From: Schizochytrium sp. TIO01
Lineage: Eukaryota > Sar > Bigyra > Thraustochytrida > Thraustochytriidae
DNA: 64,000 nucleotides
Direction of reading: 5' to 3'
Assembly (NCBI GenBank): GCA_004764695.1
Contig: SMSO01000032.1
Coordinates: 7,460,668-7,524,667 of the forward strand
Positions 10,855-22,800 of the stretch are shown piece by piece; position 1 is the stretch's first letter, and each line of letters opens with the position of its first letter. The notes beneath the pieces were generated by a model. That model made no database searches, was not told the DNA's origin, and saw only the letters and a list, made by a program, of their open reading frames with translations. The translations under genes were made by a program, and so were the position numbers.

Positions 10855-11290
10855 TCATGCAGCAAGATGACGATTCTTGGCCTCGGGAGATGGGCCTGAC
10901 TGGCTCGCTAAGAAGTTAGTTAACACCGAAGTTGTTGAAGCATGTTCCTTGCCGTCGCTGGAACTCCGGAAACCCACATGCCCTCGTTCACGCTTAGGTT
11001 TTGGGCTGAAAAAAATTAGGTCACTCTTGGGTGACGCATCGTCAACACCGCTCTTAAAGGTCTTTGCATTCGCAGTGTTACTTTCTTCATCTTCCGCTAC
11101 TCCAGACTGACTGGTTCCACGACCCTCACTCCAAAACGGATCAAAAGCAGATAGGGAAGGCTTTCGTACTGAAAGAGGCCGACGTAGGTTCAAGTCAGAA
11201 TCTACTAGAGGTGCGATAGGTGTCCCTTGCCAGCTTGCACGGCGCGAGGTTCGTGCAACGTTATGATCTTCATCTTGCAGCTGTTCTAGA

Positions 11291-11321
<31 letters not shown>

Positions 11322-11622
11322 CACAGTTGAGGCTTGTAAGACGTAGTCGCTCTTCAAGAGACTCAAGCCGAGCTAAAGTTTGAACCCGAGCGAAGACTAA
11401 ACTCTTAAGCAGTGCCTCAGCGTTTGGGCTTTGCACCAGTACACCAAGGGGCTGTGGAAGCTTATCTTGCTGAGGAAAAGTGCGCATAAATTCCAACGTT
11501 TTCTCAACTGAGCCAGGTGCAGAGCTTAGAAGCTCGGAGACTCTATCTGAGCCAAATGTTTGCTCCAAATATCTTAGAACCGGATCCCGCTTACAGCACG
11601 TTGCAATCCATTGCCCATCCAT
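10855..11622 (-). CDS. Hypothetical poly-Q protein with short coiled coil
   Basis: A 255-residue intact ORF from an ATG in good context (ATCATGGAT). I do not recognise the family. Residues 1-60 are mixed and include three cysteines at 9, 10 and 100. Residues 65-99 form a predicted amphipathic helix or coiled coil rich in Leu/Arg/Glu (LARLESLEERLRL). A run of nine Gln follows at 102-110. The C-terminal 130 residues are low complexity, Ser/Lys/Pro-rich and probably disordered, with several basophilic phosphorylation-like sites (RRASW, RKPSLS). No signal peptide or membrane segment. The composition differs from the surrounding AT-rich intergenic DNA and favours real coding sequence. A nuclear or cytoplasmic regulatory protein is possible but is only a guess. 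Confidence 0.65.
11281..11317. repeat. CAG/CTG trinucleotide tract (poly-Q codons)
   Basis: Imperfect CTG-type repeat on the + strand that encodes the nine-glutamine run of the minus-strand protein. Codons alternate CAG and CAA, which usually limits slippage. Confidence 0.85.
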
Positions 11623-14600
11623 GATTGGCTACTCTCGTAAAGCGCCTTTGTTGAGATAAACTTCAAAGAGGCCAGGGCGAGGAAACTCACAAGCGCGCGC
11701 GTTTACTCGCTTCGCTTCCTTTGTCAAAGCCACATGCGCGGTCGGCTTTCGCAAGATCAAAGCGAATGCCGGCCGCGCTTTCTGAATTTGCTGCTACAGT
11801 TTAGCATCTTTCTGACTCAACTTGAAAGCCTAGGAACTTCGTATTCGTCTGCATGCTTTGGGGAGTTATAAAGAATCATAGGTCTTGATCAAGGAGGTCC
11901 TACAACTTGAACTTTTTCTTGTTCCCGGAAGGCTAATATGATGTTCCTCGTTTCGAAATTGCATTGCAAGTACAGAAGAGTGGGCTTACCACCCTTAAGT
12001 GTGCCAAAGTTCCACTGGGGCGAGACGTTAAGTTCGTCCCGCAAAGTATGTTCCACCTCATAAGTGGTTCCCGATGCATATGTGGGTAGTAGTAGCCTTG
12101 GGCCCAACTCTCATTCCCTTTTTATAGATTTCATATGTTTTCGCTTGCTAGTGATACGTAGGTGAGGCTCTCTCACTAACCAGAGGCTACATCTATCAGA
12201 ATCTTATGCCGTCGCAAATTCATTGTGTAACGGAGGAAGTAAAAGTACTATGGTAACTATCAGAAAAGGAAAAATGTTATAGGTCACACTTTATGCAAGT
12301 TTACTAGTAGAGGTCTATGGCCTGCGTCACGCTGTAACCCTTCGACATTGTTGACACGGACAGATAAACCAATTCTTCATTTATCTAAATGTGGCAAGAT
12401 GGCTCGCCATTTAATTTATACGTTTTCCAGAAGTTCACAGGCCTCAGATCAGGATTTAAGCCTCTCCCGAGTAGAGTAGCAAGCAATTGCTGCTGGCTGA
12501 TTCTTCTTATGTTACCTTGTTCATAGAGAGGATTTAAGTTTGAAACGACAACAACTCAAAATCTGCCCGACCCCAGGTAGGCTTTCTCTAAAGTCACGAG
12601 AAAGAACTACTACCTTTATTCGATAGTAGCAAACGGAGCCACGAAGAAACATATTAAGAGGAGAACAACCCGTTCAAGACCTGCCATGCGTCCTGCATTA
12701 GCGCCAATCGCGCCCAAGTCTTGACAATCTTTATTTTGATTACTTTCCCTTTACGTTACGAATTCGCTTGACCGTCCAAAATTCATTTTTCTGTATTTAG
12801 GCTTATCACTAGAACTGCCTATAGCTACCCCTGACCATTTCATTTTTATTTATATTGTCTCTCTTGAGGCCAGGCTTATCCCAGATTTAGGGCACGGTTT
12901 CTTATGCTAAGGCGGGTTTTAATCTGAAATTGCTTACAATGCTCGTTTTGTAATCATCTTTGTGTTTATACAACACAAAATAGAACGTTACCTGTTATCT
13001 CTTGATCGCTCCTGACTTTCTGCTACCAAGTGATAATTGGACCTTAGTACCTTATCTTATCAATAATAGTGCAGAGTTGTCTTCGCTGGTGCGTCAGGAG
13101 GGCCGTTTACTTTGGCAGACACGGAGAAAATCGGAGACCGGAGATCGTGTCGGGCCCTTTCCTGTGCAGTTATTCTGACCTTGAGGCAGCGAATAAATGA
13201 TTTCTATAGATGCCGGGTTGCTCGCTGCAAGACAGATCAATCACAGGATATTATAAAAGTGAAATTCCAACAATCATGCCATAGCATAGGGAGCGAGCTT
13301 TTATGGTACCTCAACTCCAATCAAAATCACTGCGGCTGGACTGTTTAAACGGACAATGCTCGTCAGTACAGTGATCAAGATGGCTATGACCAGAATATAT
13401 CTCGAAGCAATCTCTTTTGCTATTGACGACCAATTCTTCGACAACTGTTCGCCAAATTAACAATTGAATTTTTAGTCACTGCACAACTGGTCTCATCAAT
13501 GCTTCGAAAATTTCTAGCAACTGCAATTAGACCTTCACGTACCAAATAGCTAAGCTTTGATATGCCAAATACTGCTTCGTTTAAATATTAGCAAAGCTAA
13601 AAGCAGACTTCCGACACCACGTCCAAAATTCTGTTGTCTAAAATTAGCGTACATAAGAACCTTGCTTCCGATAGAAAAGTTTTAATACCATAGTATTCTA
13701 AGCTATTTGCAAGACCCCTGTCCACCAAAACTATTCATCCCTCAAAGACAAAGCACTATTTTCATGTACTAGTTGGCACCGAAAGATTTCTCTATGTATA
13801 ATGTAAACGGATTTATCTGGTGAAAACACCTAATTTTTTTATCTCTAGAGAATAACTACATAGGCTATTGGTATACACCTGACTTATCAGCGCCTATACA
13901 GTGGTTCACTTTAGAATCATTGATATATCCCTATGACATACCCAATAAAAGCATTTCACTCTGGCTGGTTTGATTAATTGTGATTGATTGTGTCAACGTA
14001 TTCTCAAGTTCTCCAAAAAGAAGGTATTTGTTTTTTGAAGCACAATTGCACTACAGTTCTTACCATTGTATTGAAGATCGCTGAGTTTAGGTAGAGAGTC
14101 GCAAAACTTCTGATGTAAGGAGAAAAACTGAAACCAGTATTGTGTTGTAAAGAGCTTCTTCAACTATGTGGCGGCCGAAAAATAAGGTCGCAAAATAGAT
14201 GAATCAATATGAAGCTAGGCGATATTGAAACACATGATTAGTCATCTTAATAATGAAAAACGGTGGCTACGCGGATAGTCAAAGGGGCCATATTGAGGTC
14301 TCAAATTATCATTCGGTGTAGCGAAAATTCGGCTTTTGCGCATAACTCCGAGAAATGAAATAAAGCGTGCTGAATAGAAGAACTTTCCTTGGAGCATGCA
14401 TCAATACATTTGCTTAACGGGAAAATAGAAGTGAAGGCAAAGCCACGCCACCTAATCTGCTGAAAACGGTATGCGCAAGATCTTTACTAGTCGGACTTAA
14501 ATTTCCTGTCCATGCTAGATGTTGAATGGCTGTTTGAGAGTAGCAAAACTCCTCGAGAATAGTATAGATAGAACCATTTATTCTCAGTACCAAACCTTTT

Positions 14601-15732
14601 AAGGGGGGGGGGGTGCAAAGGTTTCTGTAAAAACATTAAAATCAGAAACCTCTCAGTTTGCCTTGCTGCGTCGGTACCATTATCTAAGTATCTACAAAAC
14701 ATGTAGCTACAGAAACTAGTGCTTGTTTTGCCAGTGAGAGGATACTATGAATAGTATCGAAACGCCGCAGAAGAAGACGTCCTTTCTTCCAAGTTCGTTT
14801 GGTTCGTGGGCCAGTTCCGTTGGTTTCTCTTTAACAACCAATTAGGAGGTACATTTCAAAGTTGCTCGCAAGTACCTGAAAGGTGCAAAGGACAAATGTA
14901 AGAAGGTAAGCTCCTCGGCCAGTTTGCCCGCACGGGGGCTGTTTTAATTTCAAGGATCTGCTCCGCGCCGTTTAAGATTGCATCTTCTCTGCTCGTAGGA
15001 CCTAGTACGAGAGTTTGTTACTAATCGAGAAGGTAAGAAATTGAGATAGTGTACCAAAATAGACTTGGGACCTTAAATAGATGCGAAGCAGAAAAAAGGA
15101 GAAAAAATGGGCCATGTTTCCTCACATATTTATTCGTTGGATCGCAAGAGGAGAGTAGCCTTGCAGTGATCGGGTTGGATCAAAACACGAAAGACGACAG
15201 AGTTCGCTCTATGTACAATATATTCTCGTTATGCAGAAAAAGAGAAGGTACAGAGGCCTTGCAACAGTTTCTCTCAAATAAAAGTTGTGATAGGACATAA
15301 TCATACCTCGTATATATAATTGCACTTCGCACTGCTGCTTCGATTTGATTTACAAAAATATTAAAATTAAAATTAATATATATACTTCTTCTACCGCTAT
15401 TGCTACTACTAATATTTATTGAAGATAGCAGAGATAAATATAGATGAATGGAAACAACAATAAAGCGTAAATCCATAGTAACAAAGCCCCACTTTAAAAA
15501 TGAGAGGTTTACTTTTAGTATGTTGATAGAAAACTATATTTTTTCTTTTTCATTTGACATCTTTCAAAGCAACCTGAGGATTCTCAGCAAACCCTGATTA
15601 TAATTCCATGTTCGCGGCTGAAAGTATCAATCCGCATCACACATTTAAGAAACCTAGCAAGACGAGCAAATCCAAATACGATCGAGGTTTGCTTAAGCAC
15701 GGCTGCGTCAGGATCTAGCAACAAAGGGGAAG
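11623..15732. other. Gene-poor AT-rich interval before receptor 1
   Basis: About 4.1 kb without a supported gene. A 72-codon minus-strand ORF at 11889-12107 is protein-like in composition but starts without ATG and is flanked by stops; it may be a fragment of an old gene. An 11-G run lies at 14603-14613. No RNA gene recognised. Confidence 0.5.
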
Positions 15733-18225
15733 ATGTTGGCTCGAATCAGCCTCAAAGCTAGCATTTTCTTGTTTTTGCTCAGTGTTGCTTTGCCGAGCAC
15801 AAGCACAGCTACATATGCCGTTTGTACAGAGCAATGCAATAGCTTTGTTTTGGACCGTATATGTAACGAGAATGATGTTTCAGATGATGAATTTAAACCA
15901 ACTGAGAGTTCAATTCGAATTGGAGTTATAAGAAGTTTCACCGGAAATAATGGGTATGACTTTGCAATAATGTGTGCATGGGAGCACGCGACTGATAATA
16001 ATACCGGTGATGGTATGCTTGCTGACACTGTTGACAAAGATATGGTGTGGCTAGACGCAGATAGCGGCACTGCAGGTGGTGTGAAGGCTGGTTTATGTAT
16101 GCGAAAGTCTGGTCTTAATTTAGCTGTGGGCCCAGGGTTTAGTACGGTCTCAGCAGGAGCGGCTCTGATCGGAAATATTTATGAGCAGAACCTTGTTAGT
16201 ACTACTGCAACATCACCTTTGCTGAGTGATACAGATGCCTATGCATACTTTTCACGGGTGATTACATCAGATGCCTATCAAGGAACTCTTCTGGCAAATT
16301 ACGCGTATGAGAATAACTGGATGCAAATCGCAATGGTATCCATCTCTCCGGATACATATTTTGATGGCATTACAGGAGCATTTAGCGATCGAGCTGTTGA
16401 GCTTGGTATAGATATTACTAGTTATACAATAACAGATAGCTACACCACAGCACAACTTGAAGAGATACTTCGTAAAATTAGGGTCTCGGGCATTCGGATT
16501 GTCACCGCGGCTATGAAACCTCTCAAAGATCTCCTTGTAGTTGCAAATTCTACGGGAATGCTTGATGAAGGTTGGGGTTGGCTTACCACCGAATCGAGTA
16601 TTTCAATTCTGAATTCAAATGTATGGGGTTTGTCACAGGACAAGATTGATGGTATGGAGGACCTTCTTGACGGCGTTATTGGCCTAGTACCTGCTATGAA
16701 CACTACCGGTGAGCCTTACTCAAAATGGGAGAACTGTGTAAAATCTCATTTTAACGACACCACGGGAATGTTCGCTGACATGGGTTTGACTATTTCAACA
16801 ACTGACGGCGTTGTGGATTACGATGCTGGTCTTACCGCTGCTCTGAACTTTTGGGGCGGTTATTACTACGATGGAATGTACTTTGTACTTAAAGCCTTGA
16901 ATAGTCTAGATCCAATTAATCGAACAGACCCAGTCGCTGTACGTTCCAGTATTCGTAACACATCAATGTATGGTACATCGGGCTTGATCAAGCTAAATGA
17001 AGATGGGGATCGTACAAGTACTACGTATGAGATTGGAAATGTGTTCAATCAACAATACAATGTAATTGGAACTATTGATGCCGCTACAGGTACAATTTAT
17101 ATGACGCAAGAAGCACATTTTCCCGGAGGAGTATCAACTATTCCAGTTGACATGGTTTTGGATTGTACATTGACGAGTGACTACGACCAAAATGTAACAG
17201 ACTGTGTTGATGGGAAACGAACTGTGTCTTACACCCAGAATTCGGCAAAGTCAATACGATATTGCCCAGATGTAGATACGTTCGAGGCCTCTTGTGACTA
17301 CGCATTATTTGCAGGCGTTAGTGCTCCTCTAATGCTTTGTGGTATTGTATACACTTTGGCAATGCTAGGTGTGGTCATCGTTCGCTGGAAGCACCGAATC
17401 ATTAGGTTGGCTCAGCGAGAGTTCCTCGTTTTGATGTTGTTAGGAGCTCTCGTTGCCTTTACTGGGCCTCTCTTGGCCTTGGGCCCTTTGGACGACTTTA
17501 AATGCGCTGCTTTACCTTGCTTCACGTCGATTGGTTACACGCTCTTATTTGGACCTTTATTTGTGAAGACATGGCGCGTTAGTGTGCTTATGCGTAATAA
17601 CAAAATGAGACGCATGAAAATCATGAACAACATGTTGTACAAACGGTTATTTGCATTGTTTGCTGCGACATCAATTATGCTTGTGGCAATGTGGATTGTA
17701 GACCCGGCGTTACCGAGTACACATTCTGAAACAGTTTCAGATGCTAGTGGCAGTATTCATTTGGTGCCTTTTCAGTCTTGCGAAGTTGATACCGGAACGA
17801 TGGGTATGCTAATGATTTTCTTACTAGGTGCAATGACTGCCTATGGATGCTTTGTTTCGTACCAAATTCGAAATGTTAGTTCTGAGCTTAGCGAGGCGCG
17901 ATGGATTTTTCTATCAGTATACAACGGTGCATTGCTCTCTCTCATTACACTGGCGGTTGTTCTTGGGTTGGACTTGAGTTATTCTGTAATGCATCAATTT
18001 GCAAGTCTAGGCATCTTTCTCACCTGCACCGTGACTATATCTCTTATCATGGGGCCCAAAATCATGAATATTCATAACAATGTGTCCCTTTCTACAGGAG
18101 CAGGAACCACGACTGCAACTGGTGCTTCTACTGTACAGTCTCGCTATGGGGTCGGCTCTAATGTCGTGTCTTCCTCAGTCGCCCCTCAACAAGACACTGA
18201 GCCGAACAAACTAATTCCGAGTTAA
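15733..18225 (+). CDS. Class C (GABA-B-like) G-protein-coupled receptor, paralogue 1
   Basis: An 830-residue plasma-membrane receptor. A signal peptide (about 1-27) precedes a short cysteine module C-x3-C-N-x-F-V-L-x-R-I-C (31-44). An ANF-receptor/periplasmic-binding-like Venus-flytrap domain (about 60-475) follows, containing GNIYEQNLVSTTATSPLLSD and WGWLTTESSISIL, then a Cys-containing linker to about 521. Seven membrane helices lie at about 527-550, 563-584, 594-614, 637-656, 688-709, 725-746 and 754-775. The class C disulphide pair is likely C591/C683. The third intracellular loop SYQIRNVSSELSEARW followed by SVYN resembles the GABA-B receptor block. The tail is short, Ser/Thr-rich and without a PDZ motif. 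The ligand is unknown; amino acids or small metabolites are inferred from the family. The ATG follows AAG, and the gene is intronless. Codon third positions are the most AT-rich of the three paralogues. Confidence 0.93.
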   Translation: MLARISLKASIFLFLLSVALPSTSTATYAVCTEQCNSFVLDRICNENDVSDDEFKPTESSIRIGVIRSFTGNNGYDFAIMCAWEHATDNNTGDGMLADTVDKDMVWLDADSGTAGGVKAGLCMRKSGLNLAVGPGFSTVSAGAALIGNIYEQNLVSTTATSPLLSDTDAYAYFSRVITSDAYQGTLLANYAYENNWMQIAMVSISPDTYFDGITGAFSDRAVELGIDITSYTITDSYTTAQLEEILRKIRVSGIRIVTAAMKPLKDLLVVANSTGMLDEGWGWLTTESSISILNSNVWGLSQDKIDGMEDLLDGVIGLVPAMNTTGEPYSKWENCVKSHFNDTTGMFADMGLTISTTDGVVDYDAGLTAALNFWGGYYYDGMYFVLKALNSLDPINRTDPVAVRSSIRNTSMYGTSGLIKLNEDGDRTSTTYEIGNVFNQQYNVIGTIDAATGTIYMTQEAHFPGGVSTIPVDMVLDCTLTSDYDQNVTDCVDGKRTVSYTQNSAKSIRYCPDVDTFEASCDYALFAGVSAPLMLCGIVYTLAMLGVVIVRWKHRIIRLAQREFLVLMLLGALVAFTGPLLALGPLDDFKCAALPCFTSIGYTLLFGPLFVKTWRVSVLMRNNKMRRMKIMNNMLYKRLFALFAATSIMLVAMWIVDPALPSTHSETVSDASGSIHLVPFQSCEVDTGTMGMLMIFLLGAMTAYGCFVSYQIRNVSSELSEARWIFLSVYNGALLSLITLAVVLGLDLSYSVMHQFASLGIFLTCTVTISLIMGPKIMNIHNNVSLSTGAGTTTATGASTVQSRYGVGSNVVSSSVAPQQDTEPNKLIPS

Positions 18226-19675
18226 GTATCGTTGCATTCAAGATTCCTGTAGATAAAAGTGATCGTTCAGGTTAAAAAATATATGGCTTACCACAGTCAT
18301 CTCATATTACGGAAAGGAACTATGTCGATAACTTTAAAAAATGAAATTGAAAACTCTCCATTAGTAGAATTAATTTAAGATGTTTCACAAGTACATAATT
18401 CGAAGTCTTCAATGTCCATACAATGTCATTTTGCAGATAAAGCAGGAACTACTGTGGCATTTCAATCAGTCATTTACTTTCAAGATAAGCTTGAAGATTC
18501 ATGGAGTTGTAATTTGTTTGGTATGTCCGTACAATTAGTTTTATTTTGGTTCTATTTAAAAATAAAGAAAGAGAAAAAAAGCACACACTGGAACCACCTC
18601 CTCCTCCTCCAAGCCGGGGGTTCCTTGATATGATTTGTACAGAGGATAGGTGATAGGGGCTCAAGCTCCGTGTGGCTTTCAGGGAAGTTTCCTATTATGC
18701 AGTCATATATTCGAAATCTTGAAATAATCAACTTCTAGGAAGATGCCTAATAGTTCGTTTTTGTGAGTATACACGGCGGTTCTGAAACGAATTGTGTGAA
18801 GCACTGAAGAAGACGGATCGTTTAGTAGGGATTATGAGCCTTGATACGAATCTGATGATAAATTTAACCAAGGATAGCTATCTAAACTTAAATTAATAGT
18901 GCCTTGCTACCCCTATACACACAAACAAAGAGAGTTTTTGTGAAGATTGATCATTTAGATTATAAATTACCTATCTTTTGGCTTATTCTATTGAATATGC
19001 TGAAAAAACATTGAGTCCACTTGTACATTATGATATAAGCATCTGCATGAAATATGGGACTGTGAGTGCTCGAGAGCGAATAGTAAGTTCAGGTTCATTC
19101 GTTCTGTGGCCGGGTGTATAAGAATTATCTCACAGCGTAAGTCTTTCATGAAACATGATGAACAACTAAATTTAGACCAGAGCACTGTTATTCGAATGTG
19201 GAGAGCAGGAAATTAAGACTAGGAGAAAATCAAATAAGTTTCGAACAAAAATCATTTTGCATTTTCATTCTATAGTTAGAATATTTCAATTCCTCTGATA
19301 ACCTCCAGTCATCTCAATTAAGCTTTCTGACTAATCATAAGAAACTTGATAATGTTACAAAACTGAGAAACCCCCGATTTTGATGATCATATGACCATTT
19401 AGAAGAAAAGACTCCGTAAAAATAAGATCTGCTCCCATGTGTTCGCTCAAGAGCATTTTTTATAATTAAATTTATGGAAAGGCTTTTGAACTTTTGAAAG
19501 TATCACAAATACAAATCAAACAGAGTTGGGACATGCATCAACACTGCTAAAAGTCCTTCATCTTTGCTTGTTGAAAAAGAATGTCAAGAGCAAAAGTGAG
19601 CACGCGCTGCAGGTGATGAGATATACCTTTATTGATGTACTACACCATAATTAAAGAGAAATGCTGCGAGAATCT
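18226..19675. other. Intergenic, downstream of receptor 1
   Basis: AT-rich sequence with only short ORFs (73 codons or fewer). A run of CTCCTCCTCCTCC-type sequence lies near 18598. No supported feature. Confidence 0.4.
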
Positions 19676-19873
19676 ATTGCAGGGCAGCTTGTGCTGTGAA
19701 GCGTGACTCTGACAAAGATGGCGAGCTCAGGAGAAGGATAACGAAGATGATATATGAGTTATTGGGGTTTCGGGTCTGGATACAGGCAGGATGAATGTAT
19801 GGACAGGAGAGATTGGTTAGGTGAGGTGAAGTGAGGTGAGGTTAGGCAGTAGCTGTATATTACTTCATTAATA
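19676..19873 (+). repeat. Dispersed ~190-bp repeat, copy A (SINE-like)
   Basis: This segment recurs in inverted orientation at about 28045-28238. Shared blocks include GCTTGTGCTGTGAAGCGTG, CTCAGGAGAA, TTATTGGGG, ATACAGGCAGGATGAATGTA directly followed by TGGACAGGAGAG, and AGCTGTATATT. Differences are scattered substitutions and small indels, as in aged copies of a mobile repeat. GAGCTCAGGAG (from 19723) resembles a tRNA A box and GGTTTCGGGTCTGG (19766-19779) loosely resembles a B box, about 40 bases apart, so a tRNA-derived SINE is plausible but unproven. Confidence 0.75.
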
Positions 19874-22800
19874 TTTGAAATCTCTCGAGTCTAATTGAGA
19901 ACATCTGTTTGTTTAGTGCTAAATTTTAATTATGGATTCTATTATAAATTCATTCAGATCGTATCAAGTACAATTACTGAATAAGGTGAAGGCTCTTGCG
20001 TTAGGCAGAGGGAGCAAAGAGAGAGAGAGTTCACCTTCTTACATTTAGCCATTGTAATTTTCTTTCAATCCTTGTGCCGTTGAATCTAGGTAGAAGTATC
20101 AGGTGTCGTTACTCAGGTTAACGTATAAACCGTCTCATTGTCTGCAAGTTCATATTACATTGCGATCAATTCCCCCCTTTTGAATCATCCGAAACTTTTA
20201 GCCTTACGGCGTTACACCCAGGGCGAATTGTTCGACCCTTGTAAACATTTCTGTATTCATAACTGGTATTTTAGTTCATGTTTGGAGACTTACGAACGAG
20301 ATTTCCAGATCGTCATACGTTTTCAACCATTCTATTTGATAAACCTTGCTATGCTTAAACTTGAAATGCTGAAATGAAGCAGCGTAGAATGAAAGTTCGT
20401 GAGCATCAAATTCAATACTACAGTCAAGTTGTGCATAGTTTGTATAGTCTTGTATCCCTATCTAAAACATAGTTGATCCCATCATATAGGGATAAATCAA
20501 AAGGAGTTTTCGAAGACACCTAAAATTGAAATGGGCTCATGATTTTAAGGGAATGGTCAACATTTATATGCTCCTACTATCTTCGTTTGGAGACCACTTA
20601 AAGCATGTCTTGAATCATTTTTATTCTCCTTGTTGACCAATTATCTATGCATATATTTATGAGGATATCACTCCTTTTAGGCTTTGAAAACAGATCAGTT
20701 ACATACATTTTAATTTCATTTTAATTTCTAAAGCAAAAAATTGCAACCGAAACCCATTTAATTAAACAATAAATAAATAAGTAACATACCTAACCTATCG
20801 CACTTTCTTTCTCCAGTAAATCGTCGCGTTTGGAAGTTAATCTTATAGAGGGGAGCCTCCCTATATTTATTTCTCTCTTTGTTTAAAAACAAATTCTATG
20901 ACTTTTCAAGTTTATTTTTATTTTTTCATTCTGAAAAAAAAAAATAACCATATACTTTAGTAGTTGGTATAGGCTCCTAACTAAGAATTAATTAACAATA
21001 GGTGCTTTTTTTCTTCTTTTCTTTTCCTGAGTCTAAGTTGGTTTAGTAGAAACTAATACTTTAACATTATGACACTTCAGCGTAAAGAGCTTTGGGAGAT
21101 GTAATCATGAACAAAAGCTTAGGGGTAAACATTACTGGAGATGGAAACCTTGAAAATGTTTGAGAAATCGAAGCAGTACAAAACATATTCGCTTGGCCAA
21201 ACGCTGATTGTTTGCTAGCCATCTGCAGTGAATCCATTACAATTAGTAGTCAAAACTTTAATAGATAAAAAGTATAAACTTAAAAAACAAAAGCCTTAAT
21301 TTGATAAGAATAGTGCTATTGCAATTTTGCAATGCTAAAACAAGTTGCAATGTGCCACAGAAGATAAGAAAGCCGCTACATAATCTACGAGCGGTCTGGT
21401 TTCCGAGCGCTTGTAAGCGAGCAAACGCCGGCTCTTGTAGTAGCTTGTAAACACAACGTTGAGCTTTGCACAGCATGGACGAGCGCCCGTGCACCCTATG
21501 GCATAGCACTCAGCACAAATTTCAATCTTTGAGGAAGGCAATTTTATTTTATCCATCCTGATGATATATACATACATATATATCTTTAAAATAAGAAAAA
21601 GCTTTAATTGTATAATATACTATTAGCACCTATTAAAAAAATAACACCTTGAAAAATTAAAAAGAGTAAAAAATGTTGAAGCCGTGAATGAACCCGACAT
21701 CTCAGAGTCCTTACGATTAGCTAGGCGAAATGAATAATTTTAGTTTAAAAATAAACAGCTTAAACAAGCAAACCAAAGAGTCACTATACACGTGAAAACC
21801 ATTTGCCCACCTTTGCTTTGTGAATGACCAAGACGAAGCCGCTTTTTACTCCTGTTGAGTGTTGTGCACGGAAAACGTACGCGCGCCACGCATGCTCTGC
21901 ACATGTTTCAAATTTACCAATACCCCAGCTCCACCGGTAAATGGAGATTTTGGTAGCACTAACTACAATACAGATATCAAACTTGTAGTACTTCTTACCC
22001 AACTTGAGCAACTCGCCCAGGCTTTCCTGAAAAATTATGATTGATGATTGATACAGCTCAAACTGAGATGGCAAAAGTCTTTGCTGTCCTGCTATATGAT
22101 TACTTCTTGTGGCACTTTAAGCTCAAGGTATGAAATGTTCAAGTTGCACCGAGAGCTGGATGCTGCTACACAAATTAAAAGCATGGGCATAAGCTTCTCT
22201 TAGGTTGAAGAAACATATTGAATGGCACTAAAAGCTACATTTCTAAAAAGCTTGACATGCGAGCAGGCTCACTGAAGCAGCCGGCGCGGAACGAGCGAAT
22301 TTATTTAGCCCTGGCACCTTCATTCTTAACAGGATCTGGGTAGCTCTTTTCAGAAGATGACCATATAGAGAATAAACCGTGAGGGTAGGTGCTTCGGTAG
22401 GACAATCACAAGGTAGTGAGATCTCCAGCAAGCAACGATGAGAATGTCGAGATCATTGTCTGAACACCGAAATAATTGTGAAGAGCTTGGCTATACACGC
22501 GTTTTCAACTGGAAATTGCAAATAAATATCAGCATCACGAGTGGCCGATGCCATGTTCAGAAGGACTATATACTCAGATCGTTGAGAATTCCTTACAATT
22601 GGGGATTTGTTTTTGTTTTTTAAATTAGCAACCTGGCTAGAAAATAGTTTCTTTTCTCGAATAAACTGAAGCACGCGTACCATAGGGTAAATCCGAGCTA
22701 TGTAAATGCCGTCAGGAATTACTTCGGCGAAAGCACAATCCACTCGTGTCACCGAAGTTATTGAAAGTTCAAAACCTAAGCCACTTCTTTGGCCAGGCTA

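Noticed and set aside
11889..12107. 72-codon minus-strand protein-like ORF
   Set aside because: No ATG, stop-bounded, no recognised domain; too short to call.
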